From: an uncultured Prevotellaceae bacterium
GTDB taxonomy: Bacteria; Bacteroidota; Bacteroidia; Bacteroidales; Bacteroidaceae
Direction: 5' to 3'
NCBI GenBank assembly: GCA_902786665.1
Contig: CADADN010000025.1
Span: forward strand, 1 to 64,000
DNA: 64,000 nt
Each line of letters opens with the position of its first letter. The stretch's first letter is position 1. This document shows, one piece after another, positions 19,109 through 30,600 of this stretch. A model generated the notes under the pieces. That model did not search any database, was not told the origin of the DNA, and saw only the letters and a list, made by a program, of their open reading frames with translations. The position numbers and the translations under genes were made by a program.

Positions 19109-21034
19109 ATGAAGAAATTACCCATATTCCTATTAGCCGTCCTGGTCATCGGTTTTGTCGCTTCATGCGTCGACAATGACGACGACGTGCCCATGAACTA
19201 CTACCAGTCGAAGAAGGTCACTGCGGCAGGCTTCCTGGAGGAGAACCAGGAGCAGTTCAGTGAGTTCATCGCCATCCTCAAGCGGACACCTTATTTCTCC
19301 ATGCTGTCCACCTATGGCACCTTCACCCTCTTCGCTCCCAACAACGAGGCCATCGGAAGGTATCTCAGCCGCTCCGGATACGGCACTGTGGACAACATCC
19401 CCACCGAGACTTGCGACACCCTTGCGCGCACGCACATCATCAAGAAGGGTGCCTTCTTCACCACCGACATCGGCGAGGGAGCATTGCCCGAACTCAACAT
19501 GGATGATTCCTACATCGTCCTCTCGAGCGACTCCGATGTCAACAACCACAATGCGCTCGTCTATTACATCAACAAGAACTCCAGGATGATTGATTACAAC
19601 GACTCCGTCACCAATGGTGTCGTACACGTCATCAACAACGTCATCTCCTCAAGCAGCCTCCTCCTCCCCGACAAAATCGCAGAGGACCCTGAGCTCACCA
19701 TCTTCTCGCAGGCACTCAGCCTGACGGGAATGTGCGACTCGCTGACGAAATATCTCGATGAGTCCTACTATTGCAGCGAGGACTCCGTGCACGAGGGCGT
19801 GATGGTGCGATGCACCTCGGGTTCCGCCCTGTACACCCGTTCGTTCTGGCCTGAGAAGCGCTATTTCAAATACACCGCCTTTGTTGAACCAGACTCCGTG
19901 TATCACAACAAGGGCATCAACAACATCGAGGACCTCAAGGCCTACGCCAAGAGCGTGTATGACCAGACCTTCCCCGAGGATGCCGGCAAATACGACGACA
20001 ACCCCAAGGACCGCCGCAACCCGCTCAACCGCTTTGTCAGCTACCACCTCCTGCCCCGCATCGGACAGTACAACAGCTGGGTGATGTCAGGAGAGTTGAG
20101 GGAGCACTGCTGGTACACCTCGCTCAGCGACCCCGAGGAGTTCTATGAGACGATGTGCCCAGGCACCATCATGAGGTTCGCCGGACCATCCGCTGGCCTC
20201 TTCATCAACCGCAAGGGCTTGCAGAACAGATGCACCGTGCGCGGTGTCAAGGTCCTCTCCCCATCTGAGTCAGGCTCCACCGACCAGAACGCGCTCAACG
20301 GTGTCTATCACTATCTCGACGACATCCTCGCCTACACCACAGAGGTGAGGGACGTGGTGCTCAACTGCCGCATCCGCATCGACGCCACCGTCTTGAGTCC
20401 CGACTTCATGAACTGCAACGGTCGTGGCCGCTACGGAGAGGACATCCTCACCGGTTTCAAGAACAAGTACATCACCGACTGGAAAGTGAGCGACGAGACC
20501 TATGTGGGCGTGCATAGCGACGTGGGTTACTGGAACTCCTACCAGGCCAATGCCGTCTGTATCAGTGGTGTCTTCGACGTGGCCTTCAAACTCCTCCCCG
20601 TGCCTTCTGGCACCTATGAGGTCAGGTTGGGCTACACCGTGGGCGAGGAGCGTGGCGTCGTGCAAGTCTATCTCAACAACGAGCCTTGCGGCATTCCTGT
20701 CGACCTCAGGGTCTACGGTCCCGACCCCAACATCGGATGGATGGAAGACACCGACGACGAGGAAGAGAACAGGGCCAACGACAAGGCCATGCACAACAGA
20801 GGCTATATGAAGGGTATGGACAGCTACCGTCCATGGGATGCCGACCATCCTCTTCGTGGCAACAACTGGAACCTCAGAAGGGTGCTTGCCACACAGTACC
20901 TCGACTCCAACAAGACCTATTACCTGCGCTTCCGCCAGGTGCTCGACGACCCAGACCGCTACTGGTCGTTCGACTACATCGAGCTTTGCCCGAAGAGCAT
21001 CTATGGAAGTCCGGAGGGAGAAGATACGCATTAA
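19109..21034 (+). CDS. FAS1 (fasciclin) domain surface lipoprotein
   Basis: The 641-residue product has a lipoprotein signal (VASC, Cys at about 20) and an N-terminal FAS1 domain (about 45-190) with 'FTLFAPNNEAIGRYL' and 'GVVHVINNVI'. A second, more diverged FAS1-like region with the same ending (GVYHYLDDIL) occupies about 190-410. The C-terminal part (about 430-635) is beta-rich and ends in 'YYLRFRQVLDDPDRYWSFDYIELCP', which resembles a jelly-roll binding module. It sits between the first SusD and a second FAS1 lipoprotein. I infer a SusE/F-like surface glycan-binding role. Confidence 0.72.
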   Translation: MKKLPIFLLAVLVIGFVASCVDNDDDVPMNYYQSKKVTAAGFLEENQEQFSEFIAILKRTPYFSMLSTYGTFTLFAPNNEAIGRYLSRSGYGTVDNIPTETCDTLARTHIIKKGAFFTTDIGEGALPELNMDDSYIVLSSDSDVNNHNALVYYINKNSRMIDYNDSVTNGVVHVINNVISSSSLLLPDKIAEDPELTIFSQALSLTGMCDSLTKYLDESYYCSEDSVHEGVMVRCTSGSALYTRSFWPEKRYFKYTAFVEPDSVYHNKGINNIEDLKAYAKSVYDQTFPEDAGKYDDNPKDRRNPLNRFVSYHLLPRIGQYNSWVMSGELREHCWYTSLSDPEEFYETMCPGTIMRFAGPSAGLFINRKGLQNRCTVRGVKVLSPSESGSTDQNALNGVYHYLDDILAYTTEVRDVVLNCRIRIDATVLSPDFMNCNGRGRYGEDILTGFKNKYITDWKVSDETYVGVHSDVGYWNSYQANAVCISGVFDVAFKLLPVPSGTYEVRLGYTVGEERGVVQVYLNNEPCGIPVDLRVYGPDPNIGWMEDTDDEEENRANDKAMHNRGYMKGMDSYRPWDADHPLRGNNWNLRRVLATQYLDSNKTYYLRFRQVLDDPDRYWSFDYIELCPKSIYGSPEGEDTH

Positions 21035-21062
21035 CATCAATCACTAACAGACAAAATTCATC

Positions 21063-22667
21063 ATGATGAACCATAAATATATCATCTGTGCCATCTTCGC
21101 CCTCTGCGGCCTCGTTGGTTGCTCGGATTGGGATGATCATTACGAGGACACCAGTGTGGTAGGCAGCTCCACCACGCTATGGGAGGAATTGAAGGCGAAA
21201 CCCGAACTTGGCGACTTCTGCCAAGTGTTGGAGCAGACCAAGGTTTTCAGAATGCACAAGAAGACCCCTGTGAGTTATGCCGACCTGCTCAACAGCGGGC
21301 AGTCGTTCACCGTCGTGGCTCCCGTCAACGGTACTTTCAACAAGGACTCGTTGCTCAATCTCGTGCAGACCAACCAGGGCGACTCCGTCGTGGAGCGATT
21401 CTTCGTGCTCAACCACCTCTCGCGCACCCTCCGCTCCGTCTCACCCGTCCCCAACAACATGCTGCTGCTCAACTCCAAATACGTGGAGGTGGGAGCAGAC
21501 GCCATCGAGGGCATCGGCGTCGTCTCCCCCAACAACCATGCCAAGAACGGCGTGCTCCATGTCACGGAAGGCCCGCTGCCCTACCGCTACAGCCTGTATG
21601 AGCAGTTGTGCAACAATCCCGGGCTCAATCAGATTGGCTCGGTGCTCCGCACCTACCAAGAGGATTATTTCGACGCCGACCACTCGGTCTCCAGCGGCAT
21701 CGTGGAAGGTGTCCCCGTCTATGTCGACTCCGTGGTCATCGAGCGCAACAAGATACTGCAACGCCTCGGTTACATCGACTCCGAGGACTCCACCTACATG
21801 ATGGTCGTCCCCTCCAACCAGGGATGGGCGAAGGCATGGGCAGAGGCCAGCAAGCATTTCGTCTATGACGAGAAAGTGCAGAAACGCGACTCCTTGCAGC
21901 AGTATTGGACAACCCGCGCACTCCTCGACGACGCCATCTTCAACGTCACCGACCAGAAGTCAGTGCAAGACTCCCTCGTCTCCGTGCAATATACACGTTC
22001 CACACCGGAATACCACGTCTTCCACAAGCCGTTCGCACAAGGAGGCATCCTGGCAGGAGCCATGCCGGTGGAATGCAGCAACGGCCAGTTGTATGTCACC
22101 CAGGAGTGGCCCTTCAATCCTACGGACACCTATTTCAAGGAAATCTGGAGCGAGGCAGAGGCCACACAGCTCATCCTGCAGGAGAAAGACTGCCAATACA
22201 ACGTCAGGCACATTGCCGCCGACAGCATCTCCAAGGGAGGGTACCTGCATGTCATCCCACGTACCGCCACCTCCAACTGGGAACTCACCTACAAGGTGAA
22301 CAACACCCTCAGTGGCGACTACGACATCTGCGCCATCATCCTCCCCAAGTCGGTCGACAATCCCGTCAACCCCAACTTGAAACCATGCAAGTTCAGGGCG
22401 CTCATCACCTATGTCGACTCCCTTGGCAACGAACAGACGTTCAACTGCGGCAACACGCAGTTCAAGACCAACCCCGAGGCGGTGGACACCGTGGTGATTG
22501 CAGAGAACTTCCATTTCCCCGTCTGCAACTTCGACCAGAACGACATCAAGGCCACGGTGAAACTGACCTGCTCCATCCTGGCAAGAGAGACTTCCACCTA
22601 TGCCCGAGAGATGTACATCGACTGCATCTATCTGAGACCAAGAACCACTAAATCCGAAGAACAATGA
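21063..22667 (+). CDS. FAS1 (fasciclin) domain surface lipoprotein
   Basis: The 534-residue product has a lipobox (LVGC, Cys at about 20) and starts 'SDWDDHYED', as many Bacteroidales fasciclin lipoproteins do. A FAS1 domain at about 35-180 contains 'FTVVAPVNGTFNKDSL' and ends 'KNGVLHVTEGPLPY'. A second FAS1-like segment follows near 180-330 ('YMMVVPSNQGWAKAW'). The rest is beta-rich. The stop overlaps the start of the second SusC gene by four bases (ATGA), which points to coupled translation. Confidence 0.72.
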   Translation: MMNHKYIICAIFALCGLVGCSDWDDHYEDTSVVGSSTTLWEELKAKPELGDFCQVLEQTKVFRMHKKTPVSYADLLNSGQSFTVVAPVNGTFNKDSLLNLVQTNQGDSVVERFFVLNHLSRTLRSVSPVPNNMLLLNSKYVEVGADAIEGIGVVSPNNHAKNGVLHVTEGPLPYRYSLYEQLCNNPGLNQIGSVLRTYQEDYFDADHSVSSGIVEGVPVYVDSVVIERNKILQRLGYIDSEDSTYMMVVPSNQGWAKAWAEASKHFVYDEKVQKRDSLQQYWTTRALLDDAIFNVTDQKSVQDSLVSVQYTRSTPEYHVFHKPFAQGGILAGAMPVECSNGQLYVTQEWPFNPTDTYFKEIWSEAEATQLILQEKDCQYNVRHIAADSISKGGYLHVIPRTATSNWELTYKVNNTLSGDYDICAIILPKSVDNPVNPNLKPCKFRALITYVDSLGNEQTFNCGNTQFKTNPEAVDTVVIAENFHFPVCNFDQNDIKATVKLTCSILARETSTYAREMYIDCIYLRPRTTKSEEQ

Positions 22668-25600
22668 GAAAGATACTTATTTTCGTATTGTTGATGGCGG
22701 CAGTATCGATGACCGCCCAGGACATGAAGAACGTGACGGGACAAGTGGTGGACGCCGCGACAGGGAAACCTTTGTCGGGTGTCATGGTCCAGGCCTATGG
22801 CGATGCGAGATACTCCACCCTTACCGACGAGCAAGGCAACTACGTGCTCAAGACACCGGAATACACCCGCTCCATCATCATCAGGGTGGACGGATACAAC
22901 CTCGAGCAATGCGCAGTGAGGAACGGCGTGGCCAATGGAAAACTTTACCCGGAAAGTTTTGGCGAACTCTACAAAACCGCCACCAGCGCCACCGCCATGG
23001 CAGAGGCATCCAACTTTGCCAACACCTCTGAAGTCAGCATCGACCCACTCGTGGCACAGCAGATTGCCGCCGACGTCAGGCCGACCGCGCTCAGCGGACT
23101 GCCCGGAGTGGGAGGGCGCATGCTCATCGGAGGCATCAACTCCCTGCATGCCAACAGTCAGCCCCTCGTGGTCATCGACGGTGTCATCATGGACATGCAG
23201 TACAACCGCGACATGCTCCACGACGGCTACTACAACAACATGATGGCCAACCTCAATGTCAACGACATCGAGAAGGTGACCGTGCTGAAAAACGGCACCG
23301 CCCTCTATGGAGCGAAAGCCGCCGACGGTGTCATCCTCATCCAGACCAAGCGCAACAAGAGCATGGCCACCAAAATCGACGTGACCATCAACGGACGCTA
23401 TGAACTGGTGCCGAAGCTTCCCAACATGATGGATGCCGAGGACTACAGGCTCTACACCACTGAATTGCTCGCTGGCAAGACCAAGTTGCAGGGGTCGATG
23501 AAATACTTGAACAATGACCCCAACTACTTCTACTACAAGCAGTATCACAACCAGACCGACTGGACGAAGGAAGTGTATGAGAACGCCTTCTCCCAGAATT
23601 ACGGCATCAACGTGCAGGGTGGTGACAATGTGGCATCCTACAACCTCTCCGTGGGCTATTCCCTGGGAAACAGCACGCTGAAGAAGAACGACTTCTCCAG
23701 GTTCAACATGCGCCTCAATTCAGACATCGAGGTCATCAGGGGACTTGACGTCAGGTTCGACGCCTCCTACAGCGACCTCGACCGGTCGCTCACCGACGAC
23801 GGCGCACCCATCGACCCGCTAGAGGGCGTCATCACCTCTCCGTCATTCCTCGGATTGGCCAAGGCTCCTTTCCTCTCACCCTATGCCTACGACATGAACG
23901 GCAATCTCAGCCACTACCTGTCCGAGGCCGACGACTACCTCGAGGGAATGTTCCAAGGCAAGGGAAGACTAGCCAACCCGACGAGCATCCTCAAGAATGG
24001 CGACGGCACCAACCGCAACTCCTTCGGCAGCCGACTCATCATGTTCGCCATCACTCCGAAAGTGAGACTCAACAGGCATCTCAAACTGGCTGAGCATTTC
24101 TCCCTCGGACTGGTCAACACCAACGAGAACTACTACCTCCCCATCATGGGCGTGCCCACCTTCACCATCAAGGGACTTGACGAGGGTGCAACGCTCCAGA
24201 ACTACGTGCAGAGCGCTTCCGCAAGGCAGACATCCATCCAGAGCGACACCTATCTCGACTGGAACAACCGTTACGGAGCACACCGCATCAACTTCAGGGG
24301 CGGCGTGAGGTATCTCACCAGCGAATACAAGTCCACATGGCAAAGAGGCTACAACACCGGCAACGACAAGACGCCAAACATGAGCAACTCCTTGCAGTTC
24401 AAGAAAACCGGTGGCGCCGATGACAAGTGGAAGGAAATCGCATGGTATGGCGTGGCAGGCTACAACTACGCCGAGCGCTTCTATGTTGACGGTGGCTTCT
24501 CACTCCAGTCATCCTCACGCTTCGGCGACGATGCCGACGGCCTGAAACTGGCAGGAGTGGTGTGGGGACTCTTCCCCAGCATCGAGGCGGCATGGGTGCT
24601 CTCCAACGAGAAGTTCCTCGCCAACGTGAAAGGCATCAACTACCTCAAGATCAATGCCGGATTCGATGTCACCGGCAATGACGACATCGACTACACCGCC
24701 TCACGAAGCTATTTCGTGTCCAACCTCATGCTCAACAACGAAGTCACAGGACTCTCCATCGGAAACATTGGCAACACCGAACTGAAATGGGAAACCACGA
24801 GACGTGTGACCGCAGGACTGGAAGCCAATTTCCTCAACAACAGGATCAGCCTCCGGGCCAACATCTTCAAGAGCTGGACGGAAAACCTCCTCGCCTTGAG
24901 GCAACTCGCCTGGACCAGCGGCTTGCAGGAGACCTGGACCAACGCTGGCAAATTGGAGAACAGCGGCTTCGATGTGAGCCTCAAGGCAAAGGTGCTTGCA
25001 CTCAAAGACTTCCAATGGGAGGTTGGTGCATCCGTCGGACATTATTCCAACGAAATCACCGCACTGCCTGATGGACGCTCCTTTGAGACGGAAGCCTATG
25101 GTGCCAACATCCTGACGAAGGTGGGACAACCCGTGGGTGTCTTCTATGGATGGAAGACCAACGGTGTCTATCAGAACACCACGCAAGCCACCGGCGAAGG
25201 GCTGTATATCGACACGCCGACGGGTGGACGCAGCTATTTCCAAGCCGGAGACATGCGCTTCGCCGACCTCGACGGCAACAAAGTCATCAATGATGCCGAC
25301 AAATGCATCATAGGAGACCCCAACCCCGACCTCTACGGAAACATCTTCACCACGCTCTCGTGGAAGAGGTTCTCCCTCTCTGCCGTATTCAATTACTCTC
25401 TCGGCAACGACCTCTACAACTACCAGCGCTCGCTGCTCGAAGGAGGAAGCCTGTTCCTCAACCAGACCACGGCCATGAATAACCGTTGGAACACCGAGGG
25501 GCAGTTGACCACCATCCCAAGGGTCAGCTACAACGACCCGATGGGCAACTCACGCTTCAGCGACAGATGGATAGAGGATGGCAGCTATCTCAGACTCAGT

Positions 25601-25813
25601 TCTGTCACCCTCAGCTACCACCTCCCCATCATCAGCACATACCTGCAGGGCATCACCGTGTGGGGTAATGCCTCCAACCTCTTCACCATCACCAAATACC
25701 TGGGAAGCGACCCCGACAGGGCATTGCCCGGAAGCCAGCTCTACCAAGGCATAGACTTCGGATGTCTCGCCCCGGGACGCACCTTCTCACTCGGTGTCAA
25801 TATCAACCTCTAA
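22664..25813 (+). CDS. second SusC/RagA-family TonB-dependent transporter
   Basis: The 1049-residue product has a signal peptide (1-19), a carboxypeptidase-D-like domain ('VTGQVVDAATGKPLSGVMV', about 24-95), a plug with 'PLVVIDGVIMDM' and 'DIEKVTVLKNGTALYGAKAADGVILIQTKR', and a barrel ending 'TFSLGVNINL'. It lacks the DEVVV TonB-box-like segment of the first SusC and has a longer linker before the plug. It is therefore a distant paralogue rather than a recent duplicate. Its SusD partner begins 12 bases downstream. Confidence 0.93.
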   Translation: MRKILIFVLLMAAVSMTAQDMKNVTGQVVDAATGKPLSGVMVQAYGDARYSTLTDEQGNYVLKTPEYTRSIIIRVDGYNLEQCAVRNGVANGKLYPESFGELYKTATSATAMAEASNFANTSEVSIDPLVAQQIAADVRPTALSGLPGVGGRMLIGGINSLHANSQPLVVIDGVIMDMQYNRDMLHDGYYNNMMANLNVNDIEKVTVLKNGTALYGAKAADGVILIQTKRNKSMATKIDVTINGRYELVPKLPNMMDAEDYRLYTTELLAGKTKLQGSMKYLNNDPNYFYYKQYHNQTDWTKEVYENAFSQNYGINVQGGDNVASYNLSVGYSLGNSTLKKNDFSRFNMRLNSDIEVIRGLDVRFDASYSDLDRSLTDDGAPIDPLEGVITSPSFLGLAKAPFLSPYAYDMNGNLSHYLSEADDYLEGMFQGKGRLANPTSILKNGDGTNRNSFGSRLIMFAITPKVRLNRHLKLAEHFSLGLVNTNENYYLPIMGVPTFTIKGLDEGATLQNYVQSASARQTSIQSDTYLDWNNRYGAHRINFRGGVRYLTSEYKSTWQRGYNTGNDKTPNMSNSLQFKKTGGADDKWKEIAWYGVAGYNYAERFYVDGGFSLQSSSRFGDDADGLKLAGVVWGLFPSIEAAWVLSNEKFLANVKGINYLKINAGFDVTGNDDIDYTASRSYFVSNLMLNNEVTGLSIGNIGNTELKWETTRRVTAGLEANFLNNRISLRANIFKSWTENLLALRQLAWTSGLQETWTNAGKLENSGFDVSLKAKVLALKDFQWEVGASVGHYSNEITALPDGRSFETEAYGANILTKVGQPVGVFYGWKTNGVYQNTTQATGEGLYIDTPTGGRSYFQAGDMRFADLDGNKVINDADKCIIGDPNPDLYGNIFTTLSWKRFSLSAVFNYSLGNDLYNYQRSLLEGGSLFLNQTTAMNNRWNTEGQLTTIPRVSYNDPMGNSRFSDRWIEDGSYLRLSSVTLSYHLPIISTYLQGITVWGNASNLFTITKYLGSDPDRALPGSQLYQGIDFGCLAPGRTFSLGVNINL

Positions 25814-25825
25814 AAAGACAGGAAA

Positions 25826-27526
25826 ATGAAACACATCATTCAATTCTTCACAGTCATCACCCTGTCGGCCTTCCTCTTCGGCTGCGCCGACCTTATGGAA
25901 ACCGACTCTGAGCTTGTAGAGTTTGAGGAGGACAACACCCTGAATCATCCCACCGACACCGTATATAGTGTCATGGGCATCATGGGGAAGATGCAGCTCA
26001 TCGCCGACCGCACCGTACTTCTTGGCGAGGTGAGAGGAGACCTGCTGACCACCACCGACGCCGCCAACGCCGACCTCAAGAGGCTCGCTGCCTTCGACGT
26101 CACCACCGACAACAGGTACAATTCCGTGAGCGACTACTATGCCGTCATCAACAATTGCAACTACTTCATCCAGCATGTCGACACCACGCTGCAACGCAGG
26201 GGAAGGACCATCTTCACCTCTGAGTATGCCGCAGTGAAGGCATTCAGGGCATGGACCTACCTCCAACTCGCTCTCGCCTATGGCGAGGTGCCACTGGTCA
26301 CCGAGCCGGTGATGACGGAGCAGGATGCCAAGAACGAGATGAACAAGGCCAGGTCGGGCATCGTGGACATCTGCAACTACTTCATCGACGACCTCGCACC
26401 CTACGCATTGGTGGAAAAACCAAGATATGGTTCCATCAACGGCATCAGTTCCGAATTCTTCTTCATCCCCGTCAGGGCGCTGCTGGGCGACCTCTGCCTT
26501 TGGGCAGGACGCTACCAGGAGGCTGCCACGTGGTATCATGACTTCCTCAACGACAAGGACGAACCGAGGCCAATGAATGCGTCGGCACGCTCCAGATGGA
26601 ACACCAACATCACTGAGTTCAACCTCGCCACGCCCATCAATGGATATGATGTCACCAACACCCGCGAGACAATCAGCCTCATCCCGATGGAGGACCGCAT
26701 CTTCGACGGCGTGGTCAGCGACTTGCCTAATGTGTATGGTTCCACTCGCGAGAACAAATATTTCTACCAGGTCACGCCTTCCCAGGCAATGATGGACTTG
26801 TCGGCCGAGCAGACCTATTGCATGGAGTTCAAGACCGACACCGAGACCGACACCATCTATGTTCCCAAGGTGGGACTCATGAGAGATGTCATGGTGGGCG
26901 ACCTCAGGCTCTGGTCCAACTTCTCCCAAAACTCCGTGGGAGGAAAGGACGAATATTCGGAAGAGTCCACCATCCGTCAGAACTTTAACAAGATCACCTC
27001 CAGGTGGGTGGCCACGTACCGTCTCAACATGATCTATCTCCACTATGCCGAGGCTCTCAACCGCTGCGGCCTGCCACAGTCGGCGATGGCCGTGCTGAAA
27101 TACGGTTTGTGCCCGGAGAACGTGGTGGCATACGTCGACAGTACGGAGCAGGTGGCTGCCGGCAACCTCATCGCCTTCGACAGCAATGTCTTCACCCGTG
27201 AGAACACCATCGGCATCCACTCCATCGGGTCGGGCGACTCTCAAGCCAACGGGCTCTACGTACTGCCCATGCCAAGTGAGCCGATGGCCACGCGCCAGGA
27301 CACCGTCAATTACCAAATCCCCCTCGTGGAGGACATGATTGTCAACGAACTGGCTCTTGAAGGCGCTTTCGAGGGCTACCGTTTCTACGACCTGATGAGA
27401 ATCGCGATGCGTCGCAACGCACCGGAATATCTCGCTGTTCCCATCTCCAAGCGCAACGGCGTGGTGGACGAGGCACTCCGTGCCCGTCTCATGGAAAGGA
27501 GAAACTGGTATCTGCCACTACCTTGA
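25826..27526 (+). CDS. second SusD/RagB-family glycan-binding lipoprotein
   Basis: The 566-residue product has a lipobox (FGCADLME) and SusD features: the 'YAAVKAFRAWTYLQLALAYGEVPLVTEP' helix near 135-160, the 'YRLNMIYLHYAEALNRCG' TPR helix near 400, and 'LALEGAFEGYRFYDLMRIAMRR' near 510. It pairs with the SusC immediately upstream and is the last gene of the seven-gene operon. Confidence 0.92.
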   Translation: MKHIIQFFTVITLSAFLFGCADLMETDSELVEFEEDNTLNHPTDTVYSVMGIMGKMQLIADRTVLLGEVRGDLLTTTDAANADLKRLAAFDVTTDNRYNSVSDYYAVINNCNYFIQHVDTTLQRRGRTIFTSEYAAVKAFRAWTYLQLALAYGEVPLVTEPVMTEQDAKNEMNKARSGIVDICNYFIDDLAPYALVEKPRYGSINGISSEFFFIPVRALLGDLCLWAGRYQEAATWYHDFLNDKDEPRPMNASARSRWNTNITEFNLATPINGYDVTNTRETISLIPMEDRIFDGVVSDLPNVYGSTRENKYFYQVTPSQAMMDLSAEQTYCMEFKTDTETDTIYVPKVGLMRDVMVGDLRLWSNFSQNSVGGKDEYSEESTIRQNFNKITSRWVATYRLNMIYLHYAEALNRCGLPQSAMAVLKYGLCPENVVAYVDSTEQVAAGNLIAFDSNVFTRENTIGIHSIGSGDSQANGLYVLPMPSEPMATRQDTVNYQIPLVEDMIVNELALEGAFEGYRFYDLMRIAMRRNAPEYLAVPISKRNGVVDEALRARLMERRNWYLPLP

Positions 27527-27535
27527 CAAGATGCT

Positions 27536-27600
27536 CGGAGTACTCGGAGCAATCTGAGTACTCCGAATAATCTGAATAATCGGAATCAGAATAATCTGAG
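27536..27600 (+). repeat. hairpin and short tandem repeat between operon and next gene
   Basis: CGGAGTACTC (27536-27545) and GAGTACTCCG (27556-27565) form a perfect 10-bp stem. It is followed by repeated AATAATCTG/AATAATCGG units and a T6 run at 27601. It may terminate or attenuate the Sus operon transcript. Confidence 0.6.
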
Positions 27601-27640
27601 TTTTTTATCAACCTTTTTCTATAATTAAATTCATTCATCT

Positions 27641-30600
27641 ATGCGAAAGCTTTACAAAATTTTCATCGCACTGACACTATGTGTGTTTGGCGTGGTGAAC
27701 GCGAATGCAGGCGAGCGCACACCGCTCACCCCCGACATTTTCTTCGCGTGGGACGGATGGGGTGCTGATGCACAGCAGACCGGTCCCGCCGATTGTGCTT
27801 ACGTGTTGAACGAGTCAACAGGACAGCCCTATGGTGACCCCTCGGTCATCAATTACGCCGACCTGTCGCTCTACTCAAAACTCTATGTCACGTGCACGGA
27901 GGGAACACCCCGCTTCCTCTTCAACCGCACGAAGGATGAAGGCCAGTACAATGAGAACGAGGCAGAGTCCTACCTCCTCGAGTATCCCAAGAACGGCTGG
28001 TCAGACCGTTACTTCACAAAGGATGGCGACACCTACATCGTCGACCTCAAGCAGATGGTGAAGGACAAGGGCTTCGCCCACCTCCACGCCATCAAGGGCG
28101 CCAACTGGGCCAATGTCACCGTCACTGCCATGGAACTCGAGCGTGAGGGCAAGGCACAGCAGGTGGGATGGACCGAACTCCTTGTCAACGGCGACCTCGA
28201 GGGTGACGACGTCACCAGCTTCTTCTCCAAGGAAGCTCCTTCGACAGAAGTCCTCCCCTCAGTCATCTATGAAGGCGTAGGTGTCGACGGCAGCCGTGGC
28301 ATCATGGTGCAGTCTGCCGACAACCCCACACAGGATTGGGACACCCAGTTCTGGATGTACTTCCAGGAGAACATCCCCGAAGGCACCAAGTGGCGCGTGT
28401 CCTTCGACTATCGTGCCAGCCAGGATGGTGGCTCCGACACTCAGGCCCATGCCGAGCCGGGCGATTACATCCACTATGAGATGATTGGCTCGCCCAACTT
28501 CTCCACCGAGTGGCAGCACTGGACCAACGAAGGCGTTGTCACAGCAACCCAGGCTGGTCCCAATAGCAATGGCGGCCTCTTCCACTCCATCGCCTTCAAC
28601 CTCTCCAAGAACAAGGTGGCCACACAGTTCTTCTTCGACAACCTCAAGTTCGAAATCTTCAAGGTCGGTACAGTGGCTGAGTTCTCCAACGACGTCATCC
28701 TCATCGACTTCGGTTTCGAGACCAACATGAAGGAGCTCGTCCAGGCCAGTGGACAGAAACGTTTGATGTATCCGCTCAACTGCGTCACTGTCAAGGTCAA
28801 TGGCGAAGTGAAGGAGCTCTACTCCGTGGAAGGCTTCGAGGACGGACGCTTCTACATCTTCCTCAACGAGGGTGTCGAGCCCAACGACTTGGTGGAGGTG
28901 ACCTTCACCAACCCGGGCGACCAGAAGTACCACCTCACTTATCAGTCGGGCCCCGGTGGTGATGTGCAAAACTTCACCGGAGTTGCCGAGTACAATCCCG
29001 AAGTGGAGGAGAACGACGGCTATCCTTACGACTACCTCACACCTGTTGTCATGGTGGCCGACCCCGAGGATGGTTCCTTCAACCTCCCCAACAGCATCAA
29101 GGAGTTCAAGCTGAAGTTTGACAAGGATGTCGACTGCGGTGCTTTGGAAGCCAAACTCAACAACGAGTCACTGAGCATCTCTCCCGCCGAGGGCAATGCT
29201 TCAGAGGTCACTCTTGTCCGCAACAGTTCCAATGATCTCGCTGATGGCGAGTACACACTCCATGTCACCAAGATCTATCCCATCCTCCGACTGGATGACT
29301 CCATCTACGGCGACACCATCATCACCATCAACGTCGGCAAGGTCAACACCAACCCGAACGATGTGCCGAAGGACATCCTGCCCGACTACCTGGCATCTGC
29401 ACCCAACGGCGGCATCCCCGAGGGTTACCTCGTCATCTTCGGCGAAGGTGAGGAGCGCGTGGCTCCCAACACCTACAGCTCAGGCGCTCGTACTTTCGAC
29501 TTCGCTGCCGGTGGTGACTTCACCAAGGGGCTCTATTTCCGCGACAACTATGTGGAGTATGGCTGCTTCACCGACTACCCACTCCCCTTGGAGGCAGGCA
29601 AGAAGTACGATGTGTCCTTCAACGCTGCTGGCTGGAAGGACAATGGCGGTTGGATGAAGTTCCAAATCCTCACCGAGTCTGAGGAGATTGCCTTCGAGAC
29701 CGTGGTCAAGACCGCTCCCAATGTCAACGGAAGCACCGGTGCTGTCAACGGCGCCGCAAGCTTCAACACCAAGTTCGTGCCCGACTTTACTGGCAACTAC
29801 AAACTCAGATGGATTCCCGCCACCAACGAGAATGGCGACCAGGGTGGTTTCAACGAGGTGATCCTCGCCAACCCGAGAGTCAAGTATGTGCCCAATGTCG
29901 CTGGTATCGAGGAGACCCAACTCCTTGCCACCGCACTGGAGAATGCCAAGAGCACCCTCGCAGCCAACTCCGAAGACAGGTATAGTGGTGCTGCTTTCGA
30001 CTTGCTGAATTCTCTCATCCAGAAGTACGAGGCTGAAGGCCCCAACTACACTGCTCCTTCCGCTTACAGGAACGCCGCCGCCGCCCTTGACGCTGCTGCA
30101 CAGGCACTCAAGGATCACCGCGTGCTTTGCGACACCTATGACGCACTGCCCACCAAGGCTCAGCAAATCGTAGACAACAATGCAGAGAAGAAGTTCGCTG
30201 CCACTGCACTCTATGCAAGCCTCAAGGAGGCTGCCGCCAAGTATGTCACCAAGGAGACCAGCACCGTGACCGATCCTGAGACCGGTGAGACCTCCGAGGT
30301 TGTCAACTACATCATCAAGGTCATCAAGGACGACGCTGAACTCCAGGCCGCCATCGAGGAACTCCAGTACCTCGTCAACACCACCGACCTCCTCTTCACC
30401 GAGGGTGAGTCGAAGACCTCCGACACTGGTGTGAAGGTGCTCGTCGAGCGTCTCCGCCTAGGTGCCGAGGCCCTCAAGAGCCTGGGTGCCGGCGACGACC
30501 CGCTGGTTGCCGCTGCCAACAACGCCCTCACCGACGACGATGACCTGGCAGAAGCCATCCAGAACAAGCTGAAGGTTGTGCTCTATGAGCAACTCAAAGA

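Noticed and set aside
25787-27316. 509-codon minus-strand frame opposite the second SusD gene
   Set aside because: It is antisense to a clear SusD protein and its translation has no family motif, so it is a shadow of codon usage.
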